Shown: positions 53,032-54,498 of the stretch, in pieces
Layout of the letters: each line of letters begins with the position of its first letter
Position numbering within the stretch: position 1 is the stretch's first letter
DNA from: Actinomycetes bacterium
GTDB lineage: Bacteria; Actinomycetota; Actinomycetes; JAHEKZ01
Length of the DNA: 54,498 nucleotides
Direction: 5' to 3'
Assembly (NCBI GenBank): GCA_027118455.1
Contig: JAJAYZ010000004.1
Span: 1-54,498, forward strand
The notes under the pieces: model-generated
What the model was told of the DNA's origin: nothing
Database searches by the model: none
Seen by the model: the letters and a program-made list of their open reading frames with translations, nothing else
Translations under genes and position numbers: made by a program

Positions 53032-53690
53032 TCAACCGTTATTCGCGAAGTGCTCCAGGAGCGCGACGACCTTCTCCATCTCGTCGTTCGCCGCGTTGAT
53101 CGACTCAACACAGTTGTCTAGCGCCTTGTCGCTGTCCCCCGAGTAGATACTGGCCGGTGTGCCCGCCTTGATGTAGTTCGTCTGACCTCACTCCAGGTTT
53201 CGTTCAACACAGCACTGGGTGAATCCATCAGGCTCACTCCTTGGATGCCCATGAATCCGGCTTGACCGCACATAGTGAGCATCGCTTCATCGTCACCCGC
53301 GTCTGAGGCATCGCTGAATTCGCTATTGAAGTCGTCGATGTCGGCTAGGAAATCTTGCCACGCCTGTCCCTTGGGGCTCGCGCCCCACTTCATGACGCTT
53401 GAAGGATTCTCCGTGGCGCGACCAAGCAGCACCGAGAGTGGAACGGTTTCCGCACCCTGCTTGGGCTCGTCTTGCTGCCCTGTCATCGCACCCAAGGCGC
53501 TGAGCCCAACCAGGCCAACCACGAGTACACCGGCGCCCACCAGAAGGGTTTTGCCAACGCTTCGACGCGGAGGTTGCGAGCCACCTGAGTCGACAAGCGG
53601 TGCCCGGTGGTCAGTCCACATCTCGCCATCCCAGTACCGCTGCTCGCCAGTTCGTTCAGTGTCGGGGTACCAACCCGCAGGTGTGCTCAT
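53032..53690 (-). pseudogene. DUF2510 membrane protein with a frameshift near 53178
   Basis: From ATG 53690: DUF2510 motif PAGWYPDTERTGEQRYWDGE, membrane segment (about 48-70, LLVGAGVLVVGLVGLSALGAM), then an outside region. After NETWSEVR the frame breaks: the next frame continues YIKAGTPASIYSGDSDKALD and EMEKVVALLEHFANNG to a TGA at 53032. The two parts read naturally as one chain if one base is restored near 53176-53181. Function unknown. Confidence 0.7.
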
Positions 53691-53848
53691 ACGTTAAACA
53701 TCGGAGCGGATCTTGGCTCCCTTTACCCTCCAATGTGCTGTCAGGATTGCCCGAGACCGCCGCACGTCTCTGATCGGGACGATTCCCGTGCGCGGGACCT
53801 TCGGGTCGCAACTTCAGCCGAGGCGCGCCGGCGCATCACTGATACGGG

Positions 53849-54240
53849 CTACGCACCATCCTGTGCGTACAGGTGCACGAGTTCCCCCAGGCTCTCCACA
53901 AGCGTGACCTGAATCTCCCCTCCCTGGGTGAAGAAGTCAGCCATCTTGTTGTGGCTGTTCTGGTTCCCCAGGACGGCACCGACAACGGCGTCGTGGAGGT
54001 CGGGTGAGTCCAGAAACTGTTGCTTGGAGTTGACCTTGGCTTGGGTAAGACTTGGGTTCGCCTGCCATGCAGGAGTCAGGTTTTTGGAGACCTCTGCGAC
54101 GATGGGGATTTGCAGTGCTGGCCGGTCACCAAACACACACGAGACAGCCAGAGCCTTCCCCGGTCGGTGGCTTCCCTTTGCTGGGGCACAACACGGCACC
54201 GGCACCAACGAACCGAAAGGGAGATCAGCTGTCCGCCAGC
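53849..54240 (-). pseudogene. C-terminal remnant of an unidentified protein
   Basis: The frame ending at 53849 has a coding-like end (AEVSKNLTPAWQANPS, FLDSPDLHDAVVGAVLGNQ, SHNKMADFFTQGG), reminiscent of the last residues of some large nucleic-acid enzymes, but I cannot identify the family. The frame continues to 54496, yet that part is Cys/Pro/Ser-rich and looks non-coding, so only the tail seems to survive. Limits are approximate. Confidence 0.35.
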
Positions 54241-54498
54241 AGGGAGGCTGCCACGTCCGCTGACATTTGCAACCAGCAAATGTGACGAACAGTCCTTGGG
54301 TTTGGACTTGAACCAGGGCCGGTGTTGCCACCATCTGGATGGATGCGCCGTCCAGCATGCTGTGCCGCCCCAAACGGCAGGAACCGTCTGCCGCCCAGGA
54401 TCGTCGCAGGTCCACGGAACTCATCCGCGCATAAGGCCCGTTATCGGGAGTCTTGAAGTGACACGCCTGGTGGATTGGGCGGGCCCCCTCGACCAACG

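Noticed and set aside
1..54498. CRISPR arrays, rRNA genes, complete insertion sequences
   Set aside because: No regularly spaced repeats, rRNA segments or transposase-like frames were seen on either strand.

Overview
The window is a high-GC actinobacterial chromosome segment, densely coding on both strands. The core gene order (mscL, ruc/fmdB-like, FTHF cyclo-ligase, galU, moeA, rimJ, sepX, PMT, rsmI, metG, tatD, rpf, rsmA, ispE, pth, rplY, prs, glmU) is the one I know from the Mycobacterium tuberculosis Rv0985c-Rv1018c neighbourhood, here partly rearranged and interrupted by accessory genes. The family cannot be fixed from the sequence alone; Propionibacteriales/Nocardioidaceae-like actinobacteria are a reasonable guess.

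Layout. 1-6.2 kb (minus strand): tRNA-Gln, glmU, prs, a secreted GH26-like glycosidase, rplY, pth and the start of a second secreted protein with a related carbohydrate-binding-like region that runs off the left edge. 6.3-9 kb (plus): an acyl desaturase with its own TetR repressor, a DUF4190 membrane protein and a MarR regulator. 9-18.5 kb (minus): comB-like, ispE, rsmA, rpf, tatD, a Fet-type ABC transporter co-oriented and abutting a tryptophanase, then metG. 18.5-20 kb: a frameshifted DUF222/HNH gene. 20-28.3 kb: rsmI, protein O-mannosyltransferase, CopC and CopD-CtaG copper proteins, a MarR/VOC divergent pair, an ECF sigma/anti-sigma pair and a cupredoxin lipoprotein that carries the same ECF-type promoter as the sigma gene, and tRNA-Ala. 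28.4-38.4 kb: sepX, rimJ, moaB-moaC-moeA (molybdenum cofactor), galU, a GGDEF protein, FTHF cyclo-ligase and a penicillin-acylase-family hydrolase. 38.4-43.5 kb: a crcB-DUF190-crcB fluoride operon, a CIRCE-controlled ruc-like zinc-ribbon chaperone gene, an SAF-type protein, mscL, a 41-residue acidic leaderless ORF, a multiply frameshifted glycosylase-like gene, an MBL hydrolase and an HU gene. 43.5-50.9 kb is accessory: DUF6174 lipoprotein, VOC remnant, then a TetR / GcvT-like / PYROXD2-like / MFS catabolic-looking cluster and a MarR-DHA2 efflux pair. 51-54.5 kb: a zinc-ribbon/DUF732/LamG membrane protein, tRNA-Arg(CCT), and a degraded, lower-GC stretch with broken genes.

Two themes run across the window. 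First, expression signals: at least a dozen genes have a TANNNT -10 box 6-8 bases before the start codon and no Shine-Dalgarno, i.e. leaderless transcription; in two places (GGDEF to galU, metG to tnaA) the TAG stop of the upstream gene is itself the beginning of that -10 box. Two conserved genes (pth, rimJ) have no ATG/GTG/TTG at the expected start and appear to use CTG overlapping the TGA of the preceding gene. Second, local regulation: palindromic operators sit between divergent or autoregulated regulator genes (desaturase/TetR, MarR/VOC, TetR/GcvT, MarR/DHA2), a perfect CIRCE precedes the ruc-like gene, and a shared TGAACC-N16-CGTT motif links the ECF sigma gene to the cupredoxin. Several accessory genes carry frameshifts; whether these are real decay or assembly errors cannot be told from one sequence.
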